Of a stretch of DNA of 13,733 nucleotides, positions 1-8,043 are shown piece by piece. The notes beneath the pieces are model-generated. The model was not told where the DNA came from. It worked only from the letters and a program-made list of their open reading frames with translations, and made no database searches. The stretch's first letter is position 1. Each line of letters starts with the position of its first letter. The translations under genes and the position numbers were made by a program. Origin of the DNA: Glomus cerebriforme (lineage: Eukaryota > Glomeromycota > Glomeromycetes > Glomerales > Glomeraceae); assembly GCA_003550305.1 (NCBI GenBank), contig QKYT01000970.1, forward strand, positions 11,889 through 25,621, given 5' to 3'.

Positions 1-620
1 TCATTTTCCTCTTACAAAAACTACTTTTTTTTGAGCACGTATATTTTTAGGTGAATATCCATATAAGCGTGATAAACTTCTTTCATCTTTAGAACTCTCA
101 TCAAGAAAAATAAGCTGATTTTTAGTATAATATTCACCAATTGTAGCTAAATAATGTGNGCNAATTATTTCATTTCTTTCCAAAGCTGCTNTTTGTAACT
201 ATATCAAAAAGATATNTTTTAGACTTTGATTCAAAAATAAATCATTCAATATGATTTATAAATTATTTAGCTTTTTTCGAGTAATTTCCAAATAATGAAG
301 TGATCTCCAAAGAGTTGCAATAGATGCTATTTTTCCAGTTAAGCGTTCCATCTCATAAACTAACTCATCCAAATACCAGTCTACTTTTTCTGTAATGAGA
401 TTCCTAAGTACAGTTAAATCTTCTCCACTAAATAGCTTTCTTCAACCAGAAATACCTTTGAAAGGATTTTTAACGCATGCCAACGATTATATATCTCTAT
501 AATTTTATTTACCACACTTTTACTCATATGTAAAGTGTTTGCAATCTCTCTAGAAGGCAAACNATCAAAATAAAGATAAATAATANNNNAGCNNAGGTCT
601 TNACTGAATTCNTTAGGCAT
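1..620 (-). pseudogene. Tc1/mariner-like DDE transposase, decayed N-terminal part, runs off the left edge
   Basis: The minus strand encodes an N-terminal helix-turn-helix region (620 down to about 480, with the motif SREIANTLHMSKSVVNKIIE). A linker follows that contains KVDWYLDELVYEME and ATLWRSL, then the start of the catalytic core with QLIFLDESSKDERS, whose FLDE aspartate is expected to be the first DDE acidic residue. This order is typical of the Tc1/mariner-like transposases abundant in Rhizophagus. Three lesions are visible: a one-base frame change near 479-482, a TGA stop at 442-444 where the family would have Arg (CGA), and a 72-bp in-frame extra segment (196-267) containing a stop. 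Ten or more ambiguous bases lie inside. The remaining catalytic residues would lie beyond position 1. It would have cut and pasted its own element; this copy cannot make a protein as read. The family call is from recall of domain pattern, not a search. Confidence 0.8.
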
Positions 621-679
621 ATTGGAGTTTATTTATAAAAATAAACAGTTTTACTGTTATGTGGTTATTATAAGGTTGA

Positions 680-746
680 TGGAATCTGGTTGGAATCTCT
701 AGGAATCTCAGGAATCTCTAGGAATCTCTAGGAATCTCTAGGAATC
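680..746. repeat. GGAATCTCTA minisatellite
   Basis: The decamer GGAATCTCTA is repeated head to tail: 692-701, 711-720, 721-730 and 731-740 are exact. A nine-base variant lies at 702-710, a partial unit at 741-746, and a diverged unit at 681-691. It sits just outside the start of the decayed transposase, so it may lie in the 5' flank or terminal region of that element. No coding potential is seen. Confidence 0.85.
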
Positions 747-865
747 AGTTTATATGCTCCTGACGAACATAAGNTATGAACNGGTAAAACAACTATATAA
801 TGTATTACAATAGTGGCTTGGATANGTGTAGATCAAATAAAAATTTATATGTTTATTGTAACACA

Positions 866-920
866 TGATTTTATTTTTGTAGTCATAAAATCGATGATTT
901 TTTTATTACAAAAAAAATCA
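866..920. repeat. Two adjacent hairpins
   Basis: GATTTTAT (867-874) pairs perfectly with ATAAAATC (885-892) around a 10-base loop. Two bases on, TGATTTTTTT (895-904) pairs perfectly with AAAAAAATCA (911-920) around a 6-base loop. Both have low G+C and so would be weak structures. They lie immediately before the AAATGAC cluster. Confidence 0.6.
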
Positions 921-1007
921 CCTGACCACACTAAATCGAAAACTGTGATAAATAAGATTATTAATAAAAACTTTAAATAAAAACTTTAAAAAAATTTAAT
1001 ATTGGTT

Positions 1008-1095
1008 AAATGACTTAAATGACTGGTCATTTGACTTTTATATGACAAATGACAAATGACTTGTCATTTAATTCATTTGTCATTTCAAGTCATTT
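1008..1095. repeat. Cluster of eight AAATGAC/GTCATTT heptamers with nested palindromes
   Basis: AAATGAC occurs at 1008-1014, 1017-1023, 1047-1053 and 1054-1060. Its reverse complement GTCATTT occurs at 1026-1032, 1063-1069, 1079-1085 and 1089-1095. They form AAATGAC-TG-GTCATTT (1017-1032), AAATGAC-TT-GTCATTT (1054-1069) and a perfect 13-bp inverted repeat AAATGACAAATGA/TCATTTGTCATTT (1047-1059 with 1073-1085). This could be a cruciform-forming repeat or a multi-site binding platform; TGAC is a common half-site of bZIP-type factors. Which of these it is cannot be decided here. Confidence 0.85.
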
Positions 1096-2159
1096 GCCGA
1101 ACACTGAGTGAGGGAGATAACATGATTTTTCCTGAAGGGAAAAAACCCCTATTGTTCCCATTGATTTATCTTCAAATAGTAACTTCCTTTTTCTATTTTG
1201 TTTCCATCATTGTAACATAATTTATGCCAATGTGAATGATCATTTTATCAAAGGAAACAGTTATTTTTTTACATTAAATTTAGCTTGTTTAAATTAATTA
1301 TATAGCAAATGAAATATAATAATGAAATACATTTATCCTTCGATAAAGTGCTTATTATAAATAAACTTTTTTGTAGCACTAAAATAATTTCTCAGAATTC
1401 CATCTTGAAAAAAAAATTGTAATACTTTTCCGTAATACAACAAGAAGTTCTATATAATCTATTCTTAAAATACCATATTTTCTTTTCATTGATTCCTGAT
1501 TAAAATAAAATAGATGAAAATTCTTTTGATCAAACGCAAAAATTAAAAATAATGCAGTTACACATGAAAGAGTGACTTAGTATCAAATGATCATATCTGA
1601 TATTGGTTTATATTTGTTTCTTTTAATCAAAAATGAAAAAATTGTATTTATTAATTTATTATGGTGATAAATACACAAGCACGGTTTTTGGTTATCAAAA
1701 ATATTGCGTACATGTAAGATAAAATTTCTAAACAATTTCTACAACATTCTTGAATATTTCTGGCATTTTTATGTTTTAAACAAATACCCATATATGAATC
1801 CAATTTTGAATCTCCCTAACTGAAATATAATAATGTGATTAAAAGAGATGAATTGTAAACCATATGCTGTGAAGAATTTAAAATTGTGTTCAAGTTGTTA
1901 TCTAATTTCTTCCAGTGTATAGAGTCAACCTTAATTAAAAAACCTGCTCAAATTCTTTATTTAGCACGATGGCACTATGATTCTCATTGTTGAGATTGTA
2001 ACGCAAAATTAATATATTTTTTACTGGATGTAGATATTGTTTAACAACGAATATTATTTTTGTACCTATGGATCAATCTCATTTACAATTATTTCCATTC
2101 ATCAGAAATATGTAACTAAACTAAAAATATTAAAAAATATTAAATGGGAATGAATACTG
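1096..2159. other. AT-rich intergenic stretch
   Basis: No gene is supported here. The only noteworthy local feature is a slightly more GC-rich patch at 1095-1165, which carries a 32-codon hydrophobic open frame (1122-1220) that I do not accept as a gene. The rest has dense stops in all frames and simple A/T runs. Confidence 0.6.
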
Positions 2160-2192
2160 TACCATCGAGCAATTTGGTTAGATGGTCCTTTT
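2160..2192 (+). pseudogene. Relic of a kinase glycine-loop strand (HRAIWLDGP)
   Basis: Eleven codons read YHRAIWLDGPF. The intact kinase at the right end of the window has IHKAIWLDGPI at the equivalent place, just after its glycine-rich loop. Seven consecutive residues (AIWLDGP) and the preceding His agree, while the codons differ mostly at third positions. That suggests an old coding paralogue rather than a recent copy. An in-frame TGA lies four codons upstream, and stops follow downstream, so nothing beyond this fragment survives. Chance similarity is possible but unlikely for such a tryptophan-containing match. Confidence 0.55.
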
Positions 2193-2523
2193 TGTAAAAC
2201 CATAAGTTTTATGTCTTATTTAAAATAATAATTAAATTATCTTGATTAATGTATTTAAATGGAAAGTATAAATATTAAAAAACAAATACAGTATATACAG
2301 TACCTTGAGAATTTTTAAAAAGACAGTTTCACATGTATAGAAAAAATTTACTAATTAATTCATAGTCAAACTCTCATGTTAACTATTTTAGTATTATTTT
2401 GAATCATTAAATAATTCAATTATCTAATTGTGTACATCCCACTTTATTTCTGCTGTAGCTACAAAATCAGGATGTTTCGGGCTCATTAATGGATAAGTAA
2501 AACTGATTTAGCCTGTATATGTC
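2193..2523. other. AT-rich intergenic stretch
   Basis: I see no gene or structured RNA. There is a small GTATATAC palindrome within CAGTATATACAG near 2291-2302 and otherwise low-complexity A/T sequence. Confidence 0.6.
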
Positions 2524-2570
2524 TTGAAGATTTTACTAATAGCTGTACGCAGGGTTTTTTATAAGATTGG
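2524..2570 (+). repeat. Dispersed repeat, copy A (inverted partner at 7222-7267)
   Basis: This segment contains ACTAATAGCTGTACGCAGGG followed by a T run and ATAAGATTGGT. The reverse complement of 7222-7267 matches it with one single-base length difference and about two substitutions. It is one member of a repeat family present twice in the window in opposite orientation. The indel breaks a shared reading frame, so DNA-level rather than protein-level relatedness is indicated. Confidence 0.75.
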
Positions 2571-2721
2571 TACGCAAAATTGACACCTGACTTTCAATCA
2601 TGTGAAATCATGTGATTTACTTATTATCAGTTATTTATTTTGTTTTTTAAAAAAAAATTATTATTATTTATTATATGTATTGTTTGAAAAAAAATCTCTA
2701 TTGCAGTTCTATTGTATTAAT

Positions 2722-2997
2722 TCAATTACATCCTTTCGACTTCTTTTCATTTCCCAACAATTTTAATGCATTTTCCTCAACTGATACATTTATTGATCCA
2801 ATATGGTAAATAATATTAGAAGCGAGATGATGGGTTAAAAGATTGCATTCCCTAATCACTAAACAAATGATGAAAATATGTAAAGATATATATCATAATC
2901 TATCAATTAGTTACGGATTTGACTTATTTTGAATATTAGGAGAAAAATCATGAGTTGTTAACAAATATAGAAATTTTTCATGTGAACCAATAAAAAA
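2722..2997 (-). pseudogene. Unrecognised coding-like remnant
   Basis: Two minus-strand segments look protein-like in composition. The first (2997 down to 2911) ends at a TAA and contains GSHEKFLYLLTTHDFSP. The second (2892 down to 2722) ends at a TGA and contains HHLASNIIYHIGSINVSVEE and ALKLLGNEKKSKG. A GT donor at the end of the first and a TTTGTTTAG acceptor before the second would give an intron, but the join runs into a stop within two codons. I therefore prefer a decayed gene, or chance. No domain is recognised. The stretches are short and the background is AT-rich, so this is weak. Confidence 0.25.
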
Positions 2998-3248
2998 TTA
3001 TGTAATTAATCATTGATTATTGAATTTTGCGTGACATATAAAAGTATAAACTATGTAATTTCAAATTAATAATGATACAATAATAAATTAAGCATGTTGA
3101 TTCACATCATGCATGTTTTTAATATTTTTGACACATTTTTATATTCTTAATATTCTTAAAATATATAAATACTGCCATTTTTTCAATAAACCTTTGCATT
3201 TTTTAAATGTCTCTTATTATTATTATTCTAATTTTATCTTCTCCTTAT
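2998..3248. other. AT-rich intergenic stretch
   Basis: No gene is seen. A GCATG/CATGC inverted pair surrounds position 3100; the rest is simple A/T sequence with TTATTATTATTATTC-like runs before the tandem duplication. Confidence 0.5.
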
Positions 3249-3470
3249 CCTTTAAATTTCCTCGATCTTGACTTCCTTATACTGTATATGAGACTTTCCT
3301 CGTTTCAGGCAAGGAAGGTCAGATAGTTGAGTATCTCCTAACTGACCAGTTTAGTTCCTTTTTAAACCCACTTCCTTTAAACTCCTCTTAACTTCCTTAT
3401 ACTGTATATGAGGTCTCTCGCGTATCAGGCAAGGAAAGACTGATCAACTGGCTGGTTTGGTTTAGTTTAG
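3249..3470. repeat. Imperfect tandem duplication, unit about 120-125 bp, with internal inverted repeat
   Basis: Unit 1 starts with CCTTTAAA at 3249 and unit 2 with CCTTTAAA at 3374. Both then contain ACTTCCTTATACTGTATATG (from 3271 and 3391) and TCAGGCAAGGAA. In each unit TTCCTTATACTG lies about 30 bases upstream of CAGGCAAGGAA, so TTCCTT and AAGGAA can pair as a stem. The sequence is more GC-rich than its flanks. Conservation of both stem arms suggests either a structured repeat family or a terminal region of an element. No open frame supports a protein. Confidence 0.75.
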
Positions 3471-3807
3471 AATTCCCTCTTTATAACTTGTAAGATAAAA
3501 TTAGGTATTGATAGTAAAGTTTTTCATTAAAAAATGGACTCTTAATATTTATTGGTGTGAATTATCTTAACAGCAGTATGTTCAAATAAGATACCCAAAG
3601 AATACATAATTAGCATAATTAAATGGACAACTCACGACCTTTTCAGTATTAACAGAAGTAAATGAGATGGCTGTAGAAATAAGATGATACTATATATTGC
3701 ATGCCATAATAATTACAACTGACAATAATCACAATGAAGTTAAATATCAAATCATACAGTAGTGAACTATTTCAAACAATGGAATAAACAAACTAGTAAA
3801 TCAGTAA
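3471..3807. other. Intergenic stretch with a TTGCATGCCA motif
   Basis: No gene is seen. The motif TTGCATGCCA at 3697-3706 also occurs at 7380 and 10201. Here it lies 111 bases before the first ATG of the remnant that follows. Confidence 0.5.
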
Positions 3808-4227
3808 ATGGAAATGGATAAAAAAGATGAATATTGGTTCGTGTTGTTGATTTATATGGTGAAAAATTGGCAGGTTTTTTTGAGGATCATTCTGAACAAC
3901 ATTATCTTCATTTTGGACAAAGACAAGACAATGAGTCCAGCTATATGGCATGGTAGATGGAAGACAGACGAGAATAGAGTTATGTATGTATGGTTTTGGA
4001 AACTTGGCAAAGATTCAGAAATTTATAACTGCTATTCAATGTTTGATGAATTTTCAATGTTAAAAAAAGATCCTTAGGATTAAAGATGGAATTAATGATA
4101 GGACCAATAATCAGTGTTGATATAAGATGACAAATGGAATCTGGAATCCACAAAGAATACTCCTTCTAATGAGAATGAGGATGAAAATAATATGAAAAAT
4201 GACACTTTTCATGAAAAGGACCAAATT
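3808..4227 (+). pseudogene. Unrecognised frameshifted coding remnant
   Basis: An 89-codon frame starts at 3808 and ends at 4077, but the protein-like signal moves between frames. It begins with MDKKDEYWF in the starting frame. It then shifts to a second frame (about 3847-3955) with VDLYGEKLAGFFEDHSEQHY and LHFGQRQDNESSYMAW, ending at a TAG. It returns to the first frame with WKTDENRVMYVWFWKLGKDS and MFDEFSMLKKDP up to 4077. A third piece (4129-4227) has KNTPSNENEDENN and ends in TAA. The pattern suits a gene broken by about two indels around 3845-3850 and 3955-3960. No family is recognised. Alternatively an annotator would call the 89-codon frame alone. Confidence 0.45.
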
Positions 4228-4938
4228 TAAATCGATTTTATTCTTTTAGTTTAAAATGTTGAACAAATTAGGAATATCATCAACACATGGAAGAGTTAAG
4301 GAACACATATATTACGACTTAAAAATTTTAATCCAAAAAAAAAAGATTATATTTGAATACAAAAATAATAATATAATTATTTAAAAAATAATGTTTAATC
4401 TTATTATTTATAATATATATCTTAATATATTTAAATGAACATTTGATCGTAAAAGTTTGAAAAGATTTAATAATTTTTCTGTCATAAATTAGCATTATTA
4501 TGTGGAATTAAGGGATTTAAAAGCAGCATTGGAATTAATGAACAAAGGAGAGAGAGTTTCGATAGGCTAAAAAAACCTCTGTTATTTATATATTATGTAT
4601 TTCATAATTTATTGTAATTCATCAGTTTGTAATATTTAATAGTTTTCATTAATAAAATTATAACTTATATCATTTTAAAAATAGTAATAACAGATAAACA
4701 AATTAATTTATTTATATAATATATAAGTAATTCAACTTTTCATGAAACTAATGTTAATTAATAGGGTAAAATTCAATCTTTTAAAAATTATTGATAAATA
4801 AAATAAAATTTAAATTATATAAAGTCGTAAATATCAATCATTTTTCTCTAAAGTTTGAAATACTTCATAGTCTTCCATGAAAAAAATTATTTCTGTATCT
4901 CTTATCTTTTTTCATAACTTGAATTATATTATATTTGT
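4228..4938. other. AT-rich intergenic stretch
   Basis: No gene is supported. One 22-codon piece (4502-4570, plus strand) reads VELRDLKAALELMNKGERVS and then ends in TAA. It looks helical and protein-like but is too short to call. The remainder is low-complexity A/T sequence. Confidence 0.5.
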
Positions 4939-5276
4939 TTAAATAGCAAAAAAAAACCAGGCTCGTGATAAGTCACAAAAATCATTTTCAGAGCCAATCC
5001 ATTGTGTACTTTCATCATAGAATTCTACATTATTATTTTACTTTTTCCAGAACAGAAATCTCTGGATTGCTGAATACTATCTTGTTTCAGTATTTTGGAA
5101 AGTTAAGGTGATCTCATAGGCTTTCACCCTTCTCCTCTGACTCTTCTTCTGGTTCTGATGGCTTGGAAGGTTCAGGTATCTTAGGTGGCGTCAGGTCTCC
5201 CTAGCTTGGAAGGAGTTTTCCAAATAAACTTCTTAAAGCGCCGGTGATATTACGCTCATATTTTCTCAAAGATTAT
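4939..5276 (-). pseudogene. Unrecognised decayed gene with a Pro/Glu-rich segment
   Basis: Reading the minus strand from 5276 gives LRKYERNITGALRSLFGKLL, a TAG at 5201-5203, then a charged Pro/Glu/Ser-rich stretch (TPPKIPEPSKPSEPEEESEE), then a TGA at 5114-5116. In the same frame follow DHLNFPKY, another stop and VFSNPEISVLEKV. After a frame change near 5030-5035, VEFYDESTQWIGSENDFCDL continues to a TAA at 4939-4941. The consistent coding-like character on one strand, the higher G+C than the flanks and the repeated stops point to a dead gene. The Pro/Glu tract would be a disordered acidic linker. I do not recognise the protein. Confidence 0.5.
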
Positions 5277-5301
5277 ATAGTATTAGAAAAAATTTAAAAT
5301 A

Positions 5302-5451
5302 AAAATTATCATTGCCTCTATATCCTATGAAGTGGCACAGTTTGCAATGAAGGATGCTATCATCCATTCAGAAGCTTGCAAAAATTCAGGCGGACAACAT
5401 TATACTCCAGCCATGATCAAAAAATCAGAAGGTGCTGGGAAAATGCTGGAG
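5302..5451 (+). CDS. Possible exon or gene fragment, unknown function
   Basis: An open frame without stops contains YEVAQFAMKDAIIHSEACKN and TPAMIKKSEGAGKMLE, with an ATG at 5332; beyond about 5451 it dissolves into an AT-rich hydrophobic tail ending at 5583. The first 40 or so residues are protein-like and more GC-rich than the surroundings. The minus strand over the same bases also reads plausibly (PPEFLQASEWMIASFIANCA) but has two stops, and the neighbouring remnant at 4939-5276 is on that strand. Strand and reality are therefore both uncertain. Confidence 0.25.
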
Positions 5452-5552
5452 ATATATTATATTTGCATATATATATATTTTTTACATTCTTTGCTTGCCA
5501 ATTTCCCTGCTATGCTTTGCAACAATGGTATTCCTATTTATTTTTATGATTT

Positions 5553-5712
5553 ATTTACCTGTGCTTCACTTCACTTTAAATAAAGACTCCGTTATGCTCT
5601 GCCTAAAGTAAAACCATGTATTGCATTCATGAATTATTTACATGTCTTCACTTCGCTTCGCACAAAGGCTCTGCTGTGCTCCACCTATATTAAACATGTA
5701 TGCTTTCTGGAT
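5553..5712. repeat. Imperfect tandem duplication, unit about 80 bp
   Basis: Two units starting with ATTTAC (5553 and 5636) share CTTCACTTC, an AAAG(A/G)CTC core, TGCTC and a CATGTAT end (5615 and 5695). They are strongly pyrimidine-biased on the plus strand and more GC-rich than the flanks, and they have diverged considerably. They could be part of a transposon or retroposon terminal region. No protein is evident. Confidence 0.65.
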
Positions 5713-7221
5713 TTGCCTCATATTTTTGCATGCTCCTCCGGATCTTTATTTGATTGCCTCTTTTTATGCAAACAACTAGTTTAGTCACCCTCAAGGCACT
5801 CACAATTAGTTTGCTTTTTTTTGCAATTCTAGCGGCGTAAAATGTATTTCAGATTGTATACCTTTTTGCTGATACCATCCACCCAGGTCAGCATTTATAT
5901 ATATACACTTTTATTTATAGCGTAGCGTGCTAAAGAAAGACAATTTGATTATATTTTATACGAAAATTTATGATACCCAGAATGAAAATCAAATGGTTTT
6001 CGGACTTGTTTGTGCCAAAGTGAAATTTTATTTTTACTAATAGGAAGAAAATGAATACAGAGCAAATAATATTCAAGAAGGCAAATTTATTTCCTTAAGG
6101 TTAGAAGCATATTTTCAATAAGTTTACGCTATATGAAAAAAAATTGGATACACGGGAAACCTTCTGGGTCCATTTGGACGCAATGTGCCAAAAGCCTTAT
6201 TTCCCTACTACTAATTGACAAAAAATAATATAATAAATTCGACAATTTGATCTATTATAAAGTATAAAAGAAAAAATTATATACAATATATACATAAAAT
6301 GCTGTTGGAACCTCATTTGCTTTGCAGTTTTCTTTGCCATTAATAATATATAATTATAAAAAAAATAGGTTCAAAATTATTTTGAAATATATAAAAAAAT
6401 TTCTATAAACATCGACTTATGAATATCGAATTATCATAATAAAAAAAGATATACTGTATTCACTCACATCAAATCAAAAATAAAAATAATTACTTTTTCT
6501 TTTGAAACCATGCCAAAATCCTTTATTGTTGTTTTATTTTTTTAGACTTTCTACAAGTAAATAATTAATTTAAAATATTTATGATAAAATTTTAACTGTT
6601 TATAACATTCTCTAATCTTTATAAATCTCGAATAAATTTGTCAATATCATCATTATCACTAATTTAATTTTAGAAATTTTGTTGCATTACATACATTTAA
6701 TACACAAATAATATTTATTTATTATGTTTGCACTCTTTACATCCTTTAAACATTTTCAAGCCTATAGTATGATAATTAATTTATGGTAATGATAAATAAT
6801 ATAGTAATTATAAATAATTCTATTAGAAGAAGAATAATTAAAATGGTTAGAAAAGAAATTGTGTAATAAAATTCGTGCAATTTTCAAATTACTGCGCCGA
6901 AATATTGAATAAAAGTTTTAAATATACTGTGTATAGCTTTAATTAAATATGGTTTATCAATGCCATTTTAGTTTGAACTCTAAAGCGGTAAAATTCATCA
7001 TTTAATAATGGCGACTATAAAAATTAAATTGCTTAATTATTTTTGAAAAGAATGAAAATCGAACATTATGTAAAATTTGACCTACCTCATTACGAAACAA
7101 CTATTATTAAAGGTTCAAAAGTTTAAATTTTATGCTATATACAAAAATTAATAAATAATTAAAAATTTTTTAAACTCTGACTAATTAAAAATCATGTAAT
7201 CTATGGTTGAAGGTTAAGAGA
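5713..7221. other. Long intergenic stretch
   Basis: No gene is supported. A GC-richer island of about 70 bases (6146-6215) holds the short palindrome GTCCATTTGGAC and reads through in several frames without a recognisable protein. A GCATGC lies near 5726-5731. The rest is AT-rich with poly(A), poly(T) and TA runs. Confidence 0.55.
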
Positions 7222-7267
7222 CTAATCTTATAAAAACCCCTGCGTACAGCTATTAGTAAATCTTCAA
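7222..7267 (-). repeat. Dispersed repeat, copy B (inverted partner at 2524-2570)
   Basis: Read on the minus strand this matches 2524-2570, including ACTAATAGCTGTACGCAGGG and ATAAGATT(A/G)GT. It lies inside a 72-codon minus-strand frame (7185-7403), which I regard as carried by the repeat and not as a gene. Confidence 0.75.
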
Positions 7268-7379
7268 AAGTCATCTTACCCTTACATATATATTTTGGTC
7301 CTAACATACTAAATGTAGTAATGCTTAACTTTTTATGGGCATCATTTTCTCCGCCGTATCTTATTATTGTGCAACAATA

Positions 7380-7488
7380 TTGCATGCCAAGAAATAAAAT
7401 CACTTATCAATTTTACGCCAATTGCACCGATCATATAATTATTAAAACAGCTAAATAGATCAATTTTTTTTAGATATATAGTAGTATA
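7380..7488 (+). promoter_or_regulatory. Putative promoter region of the HMG gene, with shared TTGCATGCCAAGAA block
   Basis: TTGCATGCCAAGAA at 7380-7393 is followed by AAATCAC and TTACGC, and 95 bases later by a TATATAGTAG stretch just before the ATG. The same order (TTGCATGCCAAGAA, AAATCACA, TTACGC, AT-rich run, TATAATG) is found at 10201-10298, upstream of the kinase relic. Sharing between unrelated gene families suggests a common core-promoter or 5'UTR module, or a shared dispersed repeat. Confidence 0.45.
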
Positions 7489-8043
7489 ATGTCATCTCAA
7501 GGCGAAAACAATTTAATTCAAGAAATGCAGCCTATAACTTATTCTTTTAATCAAGAAAAGAATAAAAGGCCATCGAATAGTTTCTTTTTATTTCGTAAAG
7601 AAATGTTAAATAATAGAAAAGATAATACGAAAATAACGGATTACAATAAATCTGTTTCACAAATTTGGCAATGTATGTTTGATAAGGAAAAAAATGATTT
7701 TAAGAAGCAATACGAAATTAATCATGAATGTTCAAGAATTTCATCGATTGAAGAAATTGTTTCCTTTTTTAATTTTCTATTATTACCATCATCTACTTTT
7801 AATGAACCTTCATTTAACGAAATTTCATATTCTTATGAAAAAAATTTATCAAATATTTTAAATTTAAATAATAATGATAAACTATTAATTATGGAAAGGG
7901 TCGAAGATTTTGGAATTAATCAATATAAAGAATTAACTCCTGATTTATTAGGAATGATTTATTATGATATGTATTCTCTATTAACATATATACACAATTC
8001 AGTATCATTTGTAGATTTTATGATATATTTTTTTGACTTGTAA
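7489..8043 (+). CDS. HMG-box protein, MATA-type
   Basis: This is a single uninterrupted frame of 184 codons plus stop. Residues 26-80 form an HMG box: KRPSNSFFLFRKEM (helix 1 start, with the MATA-type RPxNxFFLFR motif), SVSQIWQCMFDKEKNDFKKQ (helix 2 to 3, with the core Trp60) and YEINHEC. HMG boxes of this type bind and bend DNA, so a nuclear sequence-specific factor is expected; the class includes fungal mating-type regulators and is heavily expanded in Rhizophagus. The start is chosen as the first ATG of the open frame, preceded by an in-frame stop and a TATATA-like stretch. The C-terminal 100 residues are Asn/Ser-rich with no recognised domain and end in a hydrophobic run. Late exons or decay of the tail cannot be excluded. 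It is an isolated gene, and a role as a mating-type locus is not implied. Confidence 0.8.
   Translation: MSSQGENNLIQEMQPITYSFNQEKNKRPSNSFFLFRKEMLNNRKDNTKITDYNKSVSQIWQCMFDKEKNDFKKQYEINHECSRISSIEEIVSFFNFLLLPSSTFNEPSFNEISYSYEKNLSNILNLNNNDKLLIMERVEDFGINQYKELTPDLLGMIYYDMYSLLTYIHNSVSFVDFMIYFFDL

Noticed and set aside
680..746. CRISPR-like array
   Set aside because: Units are 10-bp head-to-tail repeats with no spacers; this is a minisatellite in a eukaryotic genome.
1122..1220. 32-codon frame starting MIFPEGKK
   Set aside because: It is short and hydrophobic, with no homology recognised; expected by chance.
2853..2912. Possible intron joining the two coding-like pieces on the minus strand
   Set aside because: Splicing at the GTAACT donor and TTTAG acceptor leads to a stop within two codons.
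7185..7403. 72-codon minus-strand frame
   Set aside because: It overlaps a dispersed repeat whose other copy has a frame-breaking indel, and no domain is seen. Possible but not supported.
7679..7861. 60-codon plus-strand frame inside the HMG gene
   Set aside because: It is an out-of-phase shadow of the HMG coding sequence, with no independent domain.
7969..8012. Possible intron in the HMG gene (GTATTC to TTTGTAG)
   Set aside because: The frame is open without splicing and no downstream exon with recognisable content follows; evidence is insufficient.
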